35,160 nt of DNA from an uncultured Bacteroides sp. (lineage in GTDB: Bacteria > Bacteroidota > Bacteroidia > Bacteroidales > Bacteroidaceae): the NCBI GenBank assembly GCA_900546355.1, contig URCM01000020.1, positions 1-35,160 of the forward strand, written 5' to 3'. Below are positions 23,855-34,700 of the stretch, piece after piece. The notes beneath the pieces were generated by a model. The model searched no databases. It was given only the letters and a program-made list of their open reading frames with translations, and was not told the DNA's origin. The translations under genes were made by a program, and so were the position numbers. How positions within the stretch are numbered: the stretch's first letter is position 1; each line of letters begins with the position of its first letter.

Positions 23855-24886
23855 TTATTCTGCGTACACTGTAGAGAACTCTTCGTAAGCCACGCCACGG
23901 GTTTGAACGACCAGTGTGTCTTTCGTGTTGTATTGCTTGGCTCCGAAGTCAATGTTATAATCCAGGTAGAGTGCATTGCGGTCTTTGTTACCCCAACTTT
24001 GTTTTTCTCCGTCTACTACAAATTTACCCGTTCCGCTTGCCGTGAATCCTTCCGTTCCTGAAGTAATGGTACATTCGTCGTTGTCGTTGAAGGTTAACAA
24101 CAGGTCACAAGTCACGGTTTCGTCTCCTATGGTTGTTGATACAGGGAAAATAGCCGTATGCAGGTTACGGGTCGTTACATCGCATTCTTCGTCATCTTCC
24201 ACATAATACTCATGGCGCACATTGGTCGTAGTGTTGCCACCTTCCGTTATCTGGTCAATACCTCTACGCAAGTAAGTAGCATGATACTTATTGATGTATT
24301 TCACGCAATACAATACATAGTTTTTCGGAGCCGTGTCCCACATATCCGCATTGGTCCATGCTGCATTGGGGGTGTTAGGTACTCCCAATAAGATAGAGTC
24401 TGCATTCACCACGTGGGTCATGCGCAGCGGAATGACATAAGTGTTTTCTGTAGAGGCAGGGTCTTCGAAGAACTCATTGTTGAAGGTTACCTCTACGGCC
24501 CCCATCAGGTTTTCAAACTCGTTCAGCGTAATCTGTTCCGACGACAACGTATAATAGTTTGCAGGCATCGGACGTACGGGAGTCACGCCATCGGCAAAGT
24601 ACAGGTTGTCGCATAGCTCATTGTCTACCATGATATCAATGACAGTCGACCCGCTTCCAGCATATGCCCCACCCATGGTAGCATAAATCTTGCATTTATG
24701 GGCGTTGTCAAGCGATGTGTCATACGTATCTTCTCCCATTACCAATGTACGTACCGGAGTCTGGTGTGCAAAGTAAACGGCAGAGTTGTCATAGTTCGGG
24801 AATTCCGCATCGCCGTTTTCACACGAAGTGATGCCCAATGCGGCAATTCCTGCCAACAGTATAGAATATAAATTTACTTTTCTCAT
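23855..24886 (-). CDS. xusE: XusE-like surface glycan-binding lipoprotein (DUF1735-type)
   Basis: The 343-aa protein starts at the ATG at 24886, giving a lipoprotein signal (lipobox ITSC, Cys22). A longer reading frame from 25078 would overlap the SusD gene and bury the signal sequence, so it is rejected. The N-terminal half (YFAHQTPVRTLVMGEDTYDT ... NNEFFEDPASTENTYVIPLRM) looks like the DUF1735 (BT_3987-like) fold found in surface glycan-binding proteins. The C-terminal half is beta-rich and may belong to DUF5627 or DUF4361; I am not certain which. It lies between the second SusD and the GH10 genes, the position of XusE. It would hold xylan at the cell surface; no catalytic motif is seen. 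Confidence 0.87.
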   Translation of the reverse strand: MRKVNLYSILLAGIAALGITSCENGDAEFPNYDNSAVYFAHQTPVRTLVMGEDTYDTSLDNAHKCKIYATMGGAYAGSGSTVIDIMVDNELCDNLYFADGVTPVRPMPANYYTLSSEQITLNEFENLMGAVEVTFNNEFFEDPASTENTYVIPLRMTHVVNADSILLGVPNTPNAAWTNADMWDTAPKNYVLYCVKYINKYHATYLRRGIDQITEGGNTTTNVRHEYYVEDDEECDVTTRNLHTAIFPVSTTIGDETVTCDLLLTFNDNDECTITSGTEGFTASGTGKFVVDGEKQSWGNKDRNALYLDYNIDFGAKQYNTKDTLVVQTRGVAYEEFSTVYAE

Positions 24887-24966
24887 ATTGATTCTGTTTT
24901 TTATCTTTAATATTAAGAGTTGTAAGCAAAAGAGGTAAAGAATCCTACTCGGTTCAACCGGCTTAA

Positions 24967-24996
24967 CAGGCAAAGCCCATGAGGGAGCTTTACCTG
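24967..24996 (-). other. Intercistronic RNA hairpin between the second SusD and XusE genes
   Basis: On the transcribed strand CAGGTAAAGC pairs with GCTTTGCCTG (10 bp with one G-U wobble) around a 10-nt loop. On the opposite strand the same position would be an A-C mismatch, so the structure is better in the actual mRNA. No T-tract follows. It occupies part of the 169-nt gap, the longest inside the operon, and could set mRNA processing or stability. Confidence 0.5.
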
Positions 24997-25055
24997 CCAA
25001 GGCTTGTTTTCTACAAACCGATATTTTCTCTACAACTTTATTACATTCACTATTA

Positions 25056-26828
25056 TTACCATCCTTGATTCTGTACAAAACCGAAATTCAATACATCGTT
25101 GTACGGAATCGGACCATAAATCATGTACGACTGGTAGCTTCTTTCTTCCACTTGAATCGGTGTATAAGTCAGCCTACCATTTGCAGCCCGGGTAATGTTT
25201 ACTCCTTGGGCAGCTTCTGTCAGGTTGGCATTCCAACGGCGCAAATCGTAGAAGCGGATGTTTTCAAAGCAAAGTTCCAGACGGCGTTCGTTGCGAATCA
25301 GTTCGCGCATCTGGTCTTGGCTGTTTGCACATGCTTCCAGATAAGGGTCACCGTTGTCTGTACCTACACCGGCACGGGTACGGATGGCTTTGATGACATC
25401 GTAGGCACTGAAACCGAACGAACCAGTTCCTTTCGGTCCCCAAGCTTCGTTGGCTGCTTCTGCATAGTCTAAGAAGATTTCCGTATAGCGGATACGTGCC
25501 GAGTAATGACGCTGTTGGGTGTTGTAGTTCGGGTCCAGGTTACAATCGAAGCGTAAATGTTTGCGCAGGTAGTAACCGGTACGAGTAGAGTGTCCCGATT
25601 CCCGGTTAATGGCATCGTTGTTGGTACCATACGAACCGGTGGTAATCGTTGTGCTTCCGGCTGTGCTTCCGTTGGTGATGATGTAAGTTGCCAAACGTGG
25701 GTCTCTGTTCTCATACGGATTGTTTGCATCATAATCCGAGTTACTGTTGTCAATGGGATAACCGTTTGCCATGGGGAAAGCGTCCACTAAGTTTTGGGTT
25801 GGATTGACACGTCCGTTGCCGTACAGGCTTGGTGGAAAATTATCACCTTCCAGTGTATTGCTGTCGCTATAACCTGCTCTCCAAATAATTTCTTGGGGAT
25901 TCGAACCGTTTCCTAAGCCTTCGATTTCCGAGGTGTTGCAATACCAGGTATAACCGTCTGCATCGATTCCGTTGATGCCGTCAATGCGTTGCAGTACTGT
26001 TCCGGCACTATTGGCAGCTTCTTCCCATGTGATTCCGGATTCGGCAAAAGCCGGGCTGGCAGCCATCAGGGTAACTTGTGCACGGATTGCCTCTACGATT
26101 CTGCCGCTGATACGTCCGGCACGGTATACTCCGTTTACACGGTCGTATTGGTCGACGTTGATGCCTAAATCCAAGTATTTTTGCGGAATTTCGCTCTCGG
26201 TATGACCATCTTTGTAGTCCAACGGTAATAATTCGATGGCTTTGTCGCAATCCGAAAGAATCTGTTCAATGCATGCTGCATACGTGTCGCGCGGTTGGCT
26301 GAAGTCAGATTCCGGACTTTCTGAGTCGGTTTTGATAGGCACTCCCAATAATTGTCCGTCTGTGCCTATTCCTCCGTGTGCCCTTAACAAATAATACATG
26401 TAAACGGCACGCAGTCCGTAGGCTTCTCCGCTGTAGCTATCTACAAACAGGGTTTGGATATTTGTTTCCATAGCGAAAGGAACACTCTCCACTCTTTCCA
26501 AAAACATGTTCAAATACTGAATGGCATTGTAGCAGTTCTTCCATTGGGAAGCGGGGTCGTTCTGTGCCGTCCAGGCTCCGGTTGCCATCGCACGCCAGGT
26601 ATTGCTGTTGTCATTTGATACGGCATCATCTGTTGCCACATCGCTGGTTGGCGAAGTGTTGTAAGGAAGTAATATGTAGCCATTCCCCAATACGCCTAAG
26701 GCATAATCAGCGTCTGAATACATGGCATCCAAGTCCCGGTTGTTTTCAATGGCAGGTTCGAACAGGTCATCACATGCCATTGTCGCAAATAATGGGAGCA
26801 GTGCTAAAAGTTTAATGATATTTTTCAT
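25056..26828 (-). CDS. xusD: SusD-like glycan-binding lipoprotein (second pair)
   Basis: The 590-aa protein is a lipoprotein (lipobox TMAC, Cys19) with the RagB/SusD fold. An N-terminal TPR-helix region is typical (NCYNAIQYLNMFLERVES, then YSGEAYGLRAVYMYYLLRAHGG near 130-150, and an ILSDCDKAIELLP repeat). The C-terminal SusD region has YTEIFLDYAEAANEAWGP and RNERRLELCFENIRFYDLRRW, the family hallmark. It forms the lid over the SusC porin encoded by the preceding gene (21-nt gap) and helps capture xylo-oligosaccharides. Confidence 0.95.
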   Translation of the reverse strand: MKNIIKLLALLPLFATMACDDLFEPAIENNRDLDAMYSDADYALGVLGNGYILLPYNTSPTSDVATDDAVSNDNSNTWRAMATGAWTAQNDPASQWKNCYNAIQYLNMFLERVESVPFAMETNIQTLFVDSYSGEAYGLRAVYMYYLLRAHGGIGTDGQLLGVPIKTDSESPESDFSQPRDTYAACIEQILSDCDKAIELLPLDYKDGHTESEIPQKYLDLGINVDQYDRVNGVYRAGRISGRIVEAIRAQVTLMAASPAFAESGITWEEAANSAGTVLQRIDGINGIDADGYTWYCNTSEIEGLGNGSNPQEIIWRAGYSDSNTLEGDNFPPSLYGNGRVNPTQNLVDAFPMANGYPIDNSNSDYDANNPYENRDPRLATYIITNGSTAGSTTITTGSYGTNNDAINRESGHSTRTGYYLRKHLRFDCNLDPNYNTQQRHYSARIRYTEIFLDYAEAANEAWGPKGTGSFGFSAYDVIKAIRTRAGVGTDNGDPYLEACANSQDQMRELIRNERRLELCFENIRFYDLRRWNANLTEAAQGVNITRAANGRLTYTPIQVEERSYQSYMIYGPIPYNDVLNFGFVQNQGW

Positions 26829-26849
26829 ACTTCTTATTTCGTTAATTGA

Positions 26850-29729
26850 TTAAAAAGCAATTTTGACACCTAAATTGTAGAAACGGGTCTGCGGGGCAGT
26901 ACCGACATTTCTTTCCATCAGTTCACGCTCTTTGGCAATGGTCAGCAGGTTCGAGCCGCTGATGTAGATAGCAGCTTCTTTCAGGAAGGTTTTTTGCAGC
27001 AGACGTTTCGGAAAATCGTAAGTCAACTGTAATTTAGCCAAATCAAAGCGGTTGGTCTTGTAGAGCCAGAACGTAGAGTTCCGGAAGTTGTTGTTTCCGT
27101 CTAACGTTGTCAGACGCGGATAAGTTGCCGTAGCAGCAGTTTCCGGTGTCCAACGTCCGCGAACTACTTCCGAATACTTGCCGTCGCCGTATACCCAATA
27201 GTACGAATCGCTCTTGAAGGCATGGCCGCCGAATCCGCCTGTTCCCAAAGCAAATAGTGTGAAGTTCCGCCATTTTGCTGTAAAGTTAATACCCAAGGTA
27301 AACGGAGAACCGTACCAGCCGCCACGTCCCAAGTAGACTTCATCGTTGGTGTCAATCACGTCGTCACCGTTCTGGTCTTTGTACTTCAAGTCGCCTGGGC
27401 GTACTGTACCTCCGAAGTTCTGGGTGGGCGAGTTGGCTATGTCTTCTTCACTTTGGAAAAAGCCTTCGCATTCCAATCCCCATAAACCATCTACCGGTTT
27501 ACCGGTACGGTTTTGGTAATCGTAAGCATAGTTCTCATCCCGTTGGGTAGCTTCTGTTTTATAGTAGGTTCCGGTAACGCCCAACGAGAGGTCGGCTTCG
27601 CCTACCTTTTTATTGAAGTTCACTGCAAAGTCAAATCCAACCCGTTTGTTGTTGTTGAAGTTCACATACGGAACGAAAGAAGCTACTGGGTAATAGGTCG
27701 ATAAATAACTCGGGTAAATGGTGCTCGGTTGGATGGGCAAACCTTCTGTCGAATTGACAAAGAAGTTGGCATCAGCCGTAATCAAGCGATCCCACAACGA
27801 AGTACGGAGGCTGACGGTCAGTTCTTTCCGTTTGATGAAAGTCAGTTCTTCGTTGGCTCCGCGTAAAGAATTTACGGATTGTCGGTTTACGCCTTCTTGC
27901 CAGCCCCACCATGCTCCATCAGATTGGTTGAAGTTCGCTTCGTACATATAATAGTTAGCCAAATCAATGTCCTGATGCAGGATACTTCCCGATACGCCTA
28001 ACATCAATTCATCTACTACCGAAGAGTTTATAAAGAAATCTTCCTGATGCAGTTTCCAGGCAAGGGTCAGTGCCGGCGAGAAAGCATTGCGGTGTCCTTC
28101 TGCCAGTTTGGCTGAATGTACAGCTGCTCCGCTGAATTCGGCATAATACTTGCCTAAGTAGTTATAACCCAACTGAATGCCTAAGTTGGCATTGCTGGTA
28201 CGGTGGTACACCGTAGAATTGGTTTGCTGGTACCCGTTTACCAACAGCATGGCAGACAGGTTGTGCGCCTTGTTGATGGTAGTGTTGTAGTCAAAATGAG
28301 CAGACAGGGCAATGGTCTGGTTATCGGTACTGCCGCTGATGTTCTGCACACCCGTTTTTTCATCAGTACCTTCGTATCCAGCACCGGTAATGACATCTGC
28401 GCTGTTGTAGCTCGACCAAGTCGGTGTATAGATGCGGTAGGTGTTGTTGAACGACGTATTGTAACTTGTGGCATAGTCCACCGCAAACTGGAAGTGGAAC
28501 GAAAGCCCTTTCAGCAGCTTGTGCAGGTCGAAGTCAATACCCGTGTCGAACTGGAACTGGCGGCTGGTGTACTTGTTGTAACCGGCTGCATAGTAGTCGG
28601 CAAAGATGTTGCGGTTGTCAATTTGGCTTCCCGCAAGGAACATCCCGTCGAAGATATTGCTGTTTACACCCATTAAGTCATGAACCGAAAATGCATTCGG
28701 GTCAATGTAGCTTAACGGAATCAGCGGTGCAAACCGGTTGGGACGCATGCTGGCTGCTTCCGTCCAATAGTCGTAGGTTTCTCCTTCTTCTGTCTCGTAA
28801 GTAGTACGCCCCGAACGTACGTCGTAGAATGTCGCATTGGCATTGGCATACGCCTTGATGTCATCGTTGATGGTTACATCCACATTACCGCGGATATTCA
28901 ACCGGCTAGTGTAATTCTTGTCAGCCTCGCCGAAATTGAAAATGTCATTCTGCCGGTAGTAGCCTACATTAGAGTAGAAACGCGCCCGTTTGTTACCGCC
29001 CGAAATTTCGGCAGTCACGTCGCTGCGGTTGTATGTTTTCTTCAGGTAGTCCGATGAATAATAGTCCAGACTTGGGTAGCGGTAAGGATTGATGCCCGAA
29101 CCGTAGTTGTAAATGTCTGCTTCACTATACAGCGGATCCAGCCCGTCATTGGCACGGGCTTCGTTATACAGGGTCATGTATTCTGCCGAACCCAAGTATT
29201 TGGGATAGCCTTTAGGTACATAAAATCCCGTATTGGCACGTACATCGATTTGCAGTTTTTCCTGGTATTTGCCGCGTTTGGTGGTGATGTAAATCACACC
29301 CTTCGCTGCCCGGCTACCGTAGAGCACTACAGCCGATGCGCTTTTCAAGAAGGTAATCTGTTCGATTTCGGTTGGCAATACGTTATTGGCGTCACGAGGC
29401 ACTCCGTCTACCAAAACCAAGTAACCGGCATTGTCACCGTCCATGCCCCATAAAGAGTTTCCATTCCAACCGCCTACATAGCCTTGCAGGTTGTCCAAAC
29501 TATAGGTGGTATAGTTCTTGTCGTTCACTTGCTCCATGTCAATCACTGAAACGCCTCCCAACAGGTCGTCTTGTGCTACTTTGCGGAATGCTACCTGCAC
29601 CGACGGTTCTGCTGCCTGAAGCGAGTCAGTCTCATTTGCTTCTGCGGTTTGTGCTCCGATGCTTTGGTAAGCAGGAAGCAACCCTAAGGCAGCGGCAAAT
29701 AAAATGAATCGTGTATCTTTTACTTTCAT
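26850..29729 (-). CDS. xusC: SusC-like TonB-dependent transporter, short form (second pair)
   Basis: The 959-aa protein has a signal peptide (ending about residue 26), a plug domain (about 45-153: VLVDGVPRDANNVLPTEIEQ, LYGSRAAKGVIYITTKRG) and a 22-strand barrel ending in NLGVKIAF with a terminal Phe. Unlike ordinary SusC proteins it has no carboxypeptidase-regulatory-like N-terminal domain and no DEVVVVGYG-type TonB box: the signal peptide is followed by only about 20 residues before the plug. It is about 110 residues shorter than its partner SusC of the first pair. It probably imports xylan oligosaccharides with the next gene's SusD lid. Confidence 0.93.
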   Translation of the reverse strand: MKVKDTRFILFAAALGLLPAYQSIGAQTAEANETDSLQAAEPSVQVAFRKVAQDDLLGGVSVIDMEQVNDKNYTTYSLDNLQGYVGGWNGNSLWGMDGDNAGYLVLVDGVPRDANNVLPTEIEQITFLKSASAVVLYGSRAAKGVIYITTKRGKYQEKLQIDVRANTGFYVPKGYPKYLGSAEYMTLYNEARANDGLDPLYSEADIYNYGSGINPYRYPSLDYYSSDYLKKTYNRSDVTAEISGGNKRARFYSNVGYYRQNDIFNFGEADKNYTSRLNIRGNVDVTINDDIKAYANANATFYDVRSGRTTYETEEGETYDYWTEAASMRPNRFAPLIPLSYIDPNAFSVHDLMGVNSNIFDGMFLAGSQIDNRNIFADYYAAGYNKYTSRQFQFDTGIDFDLHKLLKGLSFHFQFAVDYATSYNTSFNNTYRIYTPTWSSYNSADVITGAGYEGTDEKTGVQNISGSTDNQTIALSAHFDYNTTINKAHNLSAMLLVNGYQQTNSTVYHRTSNANLGIQLGYNYLGKYYAEFSGAAVHSAKLAEGHRNAFSPALTLAWKLHQEDFFINSSVVDELMLGVSGSILHQDIDLANYYMYEANFNQSDGAWWGWQEGVNRQSVNSLRGANEELTFIKRKELTVSLRTSLWDRLITADANFFVNSTEGLPIQPSTIYPSYLSTYYPVASFVPYVNFNNNKRVGFDFAVNFNKKVGEADLSLGVTGTYYKTEATQRDENYAYDYQNRTGKPVDGLWGLECEGFFQSEEDIANSPTQNFGGTVRPGDLKYKDQNGDDVIDTNDEVYLGRGGWYGSPFTLGINFTAKWRNFTLFALGTGGFGGHAFKSDSYYWVYGDGKYSEVVRGRWTPETAATATYPRLTTLDGNNNFRNSTFWLYKTNRFDLAKLQLTYDFPKRLLQKTFLKEAAIYISGSNLLTIAKERELMERNVGTAPQTRFYNLGVKIAF

Positions 29730-29771
29730 TTGTTTCTTCTTTTAATGTTCTACATTTTTCTGCTGTTACAA

Positions 29772-31709
29772 TTACCAGCCCGGATTTTGGTCAAGACCTT
29801 CATACAGGTAGGTATCATCGGTCTTCAGCGGGAACCAGTAATGCTTGGAAGAGAATTGGCGGGTGACAAGCACTTCTTCGCGCCAGTTGTCAACTCTTGC
29901 ATCTCTCGGGTCGTTTTCGGTAAACCATTCGGCACTTTCCACACGCTTAAACTCTTGACTGGTCTTTATGGTATACGGTTCTTCGGTCAGCAACAGCCAA
30001 CGCTGGAGGTCACAGAAACGGAAGCCTTCGAATGACAATTCTACAGCACGTTCGCGGCGCACTTCGTCCATGAACGTTTCTTTGTTTCCGGTAAAGTCTG
30101 CCGGTACATGTGCCATACCTACGCGGTCACGCAGACGGTTGATGGCATCTTCGGCAGTCAGGGAACAGTTGTTTGCCTTACCGGTCGCTCCGTTGATGGC
30201 AGCACAGGCTTCGGCATACATCAGGTAAATATCACCCAAACGCATATAAGGTACATACACTTGCAGACTGCGGCTATAATCGTGAGCTTTGTCAATGGTA
30301 TTGACGGTATGAGGCGCTAATTTCTGGATAAAGTATCCGGTTCGGCTACCGTTCAAATCGCTTCGCATGTTTCCGCCTGTATGGAGTTGGCAATATTGGT
30401 AGGCAGCAATATCACCGCTTACATACCCATTGATGTATTGGAAACCGTCAAAAACAATATCATGGTAGAAGCGTGGGTCACGGTCACGGAATGGATGAGT
30501 GGGGTCAAAACCGCTACGAGGGTCATCCAATGGGTAACCGTTTGCCATACCGTACAGATTGACATAATTGGCTGTAGGTTGGTGAATGATATTATCTCCG
30601 TCTACGACATTGTTCATTTTAGGACCGTAAGTTGTTGCGGCTCTGAAGGCTGCGGTGTTGATACCGAATGCCGGACCACGGAAGATAGCTTCTACCGAAC
30701 CGGGTTGTTCCCAGCCTTGGTTCATGGTGTAGAAGATGTCATCGAAGCAAGACGTTGCACTGGCTGAGCGTTCATGGTTGTAAACATCGTCGTATTCATA
30801 CTGTGCTAGTGCATATTGAGTCTGCCCGCTTTCTACCAGGTTCAGCAATTCGCCAAAGGCTTCGGCTGCTTTCTGGCAATACTCATTATTATAATTATAA
30901 GTGAGGGCTCCTCCGGTTTGTGCACCGTTCTCCATCAACGGGCTGCCTGCCCACAGATAGGTCTTGCCCAAATAGCCCAATGCCATGATTTTGTTGATAC
31001 GCAAATCGTTTTGGTTGGGGGTGTGCATACCGGCTGAAGTGTCTTCCCAGTCAATCGGAAGCAGGTCGGCTGCTTGGCGGAAGTCTGCTGCTGCTTTGTC
31101 TGCCGCTTCTTGGAAACTGAGACGAGGTAGGCTCAAGCCTTCCGATTCCAGTACTTGGTCGATGTAAGGCAGTCCGCCCAGATATGCCATCAGTTCAAAA
31201 TGCCACCAGGCACGGAAGAAATACAACTGTCCGGCAATCAGGTCGCGCTCTTCTTGCGTGCCTACCATGTTGCCTAAATTTGTCAGACCAAGATTGCATT
31301 TGCGGATGCAGTACCATGCATGTCCCCATAAATGGTGAGCCATACGGTCATTAGAGGTCGGGTCATTGGTATTGCCGTCCATCCAGCAACCGTCTTGTCC
31401 TAATCTGCCAGCTTGCCAGCCCCAAAAGTTTCCCAAGTCTACTTGATGGGTCATGTGCCAGTCACCTTCGGTATTTAGGATTTCATCGTCTCCCCAGTTG
31501 AAGGTGGTAGTCCAGTAGCAGTTCTCTTTATCGGGAATGCAGTTGTAGATTTCTTCCACGAAGCCTTGAAAATTGTTGAAGTTCTGGAAGGCTGTGGCTG
31601 CATCTACTGTCGAATCCGGATTCTTGTCCAAGTAATCCTCGCAGGCAGTGGTGCCCAATGCCAGTGTGAACAAGCTGCTATATAGTAAGGTTTTATATCG
31701 TTGTTTCAT
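29772..31709 (-). CDS. xusB: SusD-like glycan-binding lipoprotein (first pair)
   Basis: The 645-aa protein has a lipobox (TTAC, Cys23) followed by EDYLDKNPDSTVD, typical of SusD. TPR-like helices follow (LIAGQLYFFRAWWHFELMAYLGGLPYIDQVL, about 150-180), and the C-terminal SusD region has LRLGDIYLMYAEACAAING and VRRERAVELSFEGFRFCDLQRW. It is longer than most SusD proteins (about 500-550 aa) because of extra surface loops. It starts 12 nt after the SusC stop codon and pairs with that transporter. Confidence 0.95.
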   Translation of the reverse strand: MKQRYKTLLYSSLFTLALGTTACEDYLDKNPDSTVDAATAFQNFNNFQGFVEEIYNCIPDKENCYWTTTFNWGDDEILNTEGDWHMTHQVDLGNFWGWQAGRLGQDGCWMDGNTNDPTSNDRMAHHLWGHAWYCIRKCNLGLTNLGNMVGTQEERDLIAGQLYFFRAWWHFELMAYLGGLPYIDQVLESEGLSLPRLSFQEAADKAAADFRQAADLLPIDWEDTSAGMHTPNQNDLRINKIMALGYLGKTYLWAGSPLMENGAQTGGALTYNYNNEYCQKAAEAFGELLNLVESGQTQYALAQYEYDDVYNHERSASATSCFDDIFYTMNQGWEQPGSVEAIFRGPAFGINTAAFRAATTYGPKMNNVVDGDNIIHQPTANYVNLYGMANGYPLDDPRSGFDPTHPFRDRDPRFYHDIVFDGFQYINGYVSGDIAAYQYCQLHTGGNMRSDLNGSRTGYFIQKLAPHTVNTIDKAHDYSRSLQVYVPYMRLGDIYLMYAEACAAINGATGKANNCSLTAEDAINRLRDRVGMAHVPADFTGNKETFMDEVRRERAVELSFEGFRFCDLQRWLLLTEEPYTIKTSQEFKRVESAEWFTENDPRDARVDNWREEVLVTRQFSSKHYWFPLKTDDTYLYEGLDQNPGW

Positions 31710-31721
31710 ACGTCGCTGTCT

Positions 31722-34700
31722 TTATAATGTGAACTTAATACCTAAATTGAAACGCTTCATGGTCGGGTAAGCACCTTGGTTGCCGACTCCGGCGAAGTTC
31801 GATTCACGGTCGTCCGGCATCCGGGTCCATACCCACAGGTTGTTACCGTTCAAGAATACCTTCAGGTTGCGGATACCCAATTTTTGTACCCAACCGCCAT
31901 CGAAGGTATAAGCGATTTCGGCATTTTTCAAACGGATAAACGAACCGTCGTACAGGTTCTGTGTGCCTGTATTGTAACTTGGAGTAGTCGTGAAACGAGG
32001 TACAACTACTTCGGGGTCTCCTTCAGTCTTCGACCACCAGTTACCTTGGTCATATACTGTATTCAACCGGCTGCCGAAACTGGTCAGGGTAACGTCGCGG
32101 GTCACGTTGGTTACGCCATAGAATTGTACAAAGGCACTGAATCCTTTCCATTCGAAACCTACTGTTGCACTGTAGGTATTTTGCGGAGTACTGGAATAAC
32201 CGTAGGGGGCACTGTCTTGTGCGTCAACTACACCATCGGCATTGAAGTCGACAATGTAATAGTCACCCGGCAGTTTTTGGTTTTCGTTGGTGTCGTGTGC
32301 CGGGCTACCGTAAATTTGGTCGTAGTTTCCCATAAATCCGGCGTCAATGTGGGCATGGTTCTGGCCAATGCTGAAACCGGCTTCTTTTTGGTAAGCAGGT
32401 TGCAATAAGGGGTCATCCCGTTGGATAATTTCGTTGACTGCATGGGTCATGTTGAAGTTACCCCATAAACGCATTTCGTTGGCAAATACCTTGTTGACAC
32501 GGAGTTCTAATTCGTAACCGTGGGTCTTTACTTTACCTAAGTTAGCTGCCGGGGCATCCATACCGAAGTAGAAGGGGACAGCACGGTCACCTGAAGTCAC
32601 GATGACATCGGTACGCTTGTCGCGGAAGACTTCTACCGTACCGGCAAACAGACCGTTCAGGAACGAGTAGTCGATACCAAGGTTGAATTTCTTCACCGTT
32701 TCCCAATGGATGTCTGGATTACCTACGGTTGTTTCCCGGTACCAGGTGTAAGGGCTGATGGCTTGATTCAATGCCATGGGGGTAGCTCCGTTGGTTCCTC
32801 CACCTACTCCCCATTGGGACAGGTACAGCCAGCGGTCGGTTACGTTATCGTCACCGATTTCACCGTATGAAGCACGGATTTTCAACATATCCAGCCACTT
32901 CTTGGAGAAGCCCATGAACTTTTCTTCTGAAATCATCCAGCCGATAGCGCCTGAGTTGAAGAAGGCAAAACGGTATTCGGGAGAGAATTTTTCGGAACCG
33001 TTGTAAGCGCCGTTGTATTCGAAGAAATACTTGTTGGCATAATTATAGGTAGTACGGAACGCCCAGTCTTCACGACGATTCGGGATAATACTACCGGTAG
33101 CGGTTTCCTGCCGGCTGAACAAGCCCATGGCGGTTACATTGTGGTCGCCGAATTCGCGTGCCCAGTCCAACTGCACTTGGTAATTCATGTTGCGTTGAGT
33201 CGCATTGTTGTCTACTTCACCGCCGCTGGTGGTCCACATAATTGGATTTTTGCTCGGGTCGAATTTATCGTCATTGTAGAGTGTAGGGTCAAGGTAAACA
33301 ATTCCTGTTTCCGGGTCAATCCATTTCGTGACAGAATCATGGTATAAGTCGTTGATACCGCGATTGATTTCCACAAAAACATTGTCCCACGACACCATGG
33401 CACGGGCACGCAAGCCTTGGGTGATAAAGCTCAAGTCTTGTTCCAAAGTAAAGTCGGTATTGATGCGTGTAGTGGTGGTATTCATTCTTCCGGCTAAAGC
33501 CAGGTTGGCTGCGGAGTTGGAAACGTTGGAAACATTGGGATAATATCCCCAGCTTCCGTCCGAATATTGCGGCAGGAATACATCTGGCGGTGTACCGTAG
33601 GCTCCAGCCCAGTATTGTGCGATAGCCCAATCGCCTGAATTTGTATATCCCCACGGAGTTTTCTTAGCTCCATTCGAACCGGCAATGTTGACCTTCAAAG
33701 TAGTGGTCTTGGTTAAAGAAAAGTCCAAGTTGCTGCGGACATTGATACGGTTGTATCCGAATCCTCCGCTGTAACCACGTCCGTTGTCCATGACATTGAA
33801 CAAGTCACCTTCATGCAAGAAGTCTGCTCCAACGAAATATCTTACAAATTGAGTACCACCACTGACATTCAGGCTGGCATTGTAAGACATGGTATAATCC
33901 TTGAAAAGGACATCTTGCCAATCTACGTTCGGGTAGCGTTCGTATTCTTCCAGATTTGCCGGATAGCGATACTTATTAATAACAGACATCGGGGTGATGT
34001 AGTCCCATGCACCAGTCCCCGTAGCATTAGACAAAGCCAATTCATGTTCTACTGCGATGTTACGCATCCGCAATGCATCATACGAATCCAATTTGTTCGG
34101 CAATTTTGAGGGTACCTTCATAGTAGCCTGTGCCGATACATCGATTTGTGCCTTACCTTCCTGTCCGCGTTTGGTCGTAATCAAGATAACGCCGTTTGCA
34201 CCTTTCACACCGTAAACGGCGGTAGCCGATGCGTCTTTTAATACGGAGATAGACTCTACGGAGTTGATGTCGACCGAACTCATCGGACGTTCGATACCGT
34301 CTACCAATACCAGCGGCGAACTGTTGTTCCACGAACTGGAGCCACGGATAACTATCTGCGGCTCTTCTTCACCCGGCAGACCCGAGCTGGCTGTGGTAGT
34401 CACACCCGGCAGGTTACCGGTCAAGGCTGCACCGATGTCGGATACACCACCGGCACGTTGCAGCACTTCGCCTTTGGTCTGGGTGATGGCACCCACTACG
34501 GATTCCTTTTTCTGCTGGCCGTAACCTACGACTACGACTTCATCCAGCATCTCGGAGTCTTCGCGCATCCGGATGACAATCATGTTGCGGCCTTTCACTT
34601 CCACGTCTTGTGACAGGAAGCCTATGTAAGAAACGGTCAGCGTGGCGTTCTTTTCAGGTAGCTCTAAGGTGAAATTACCGTCAAAGTCGGCTACCGTACC

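Noticed and set aside
24887..25078. Upstream extension of the XusE reading frame to 25078
   Set aside because: It overlaps the end of the SusD gene and would place 64 residues before a clear lipoprotein signal peptide.
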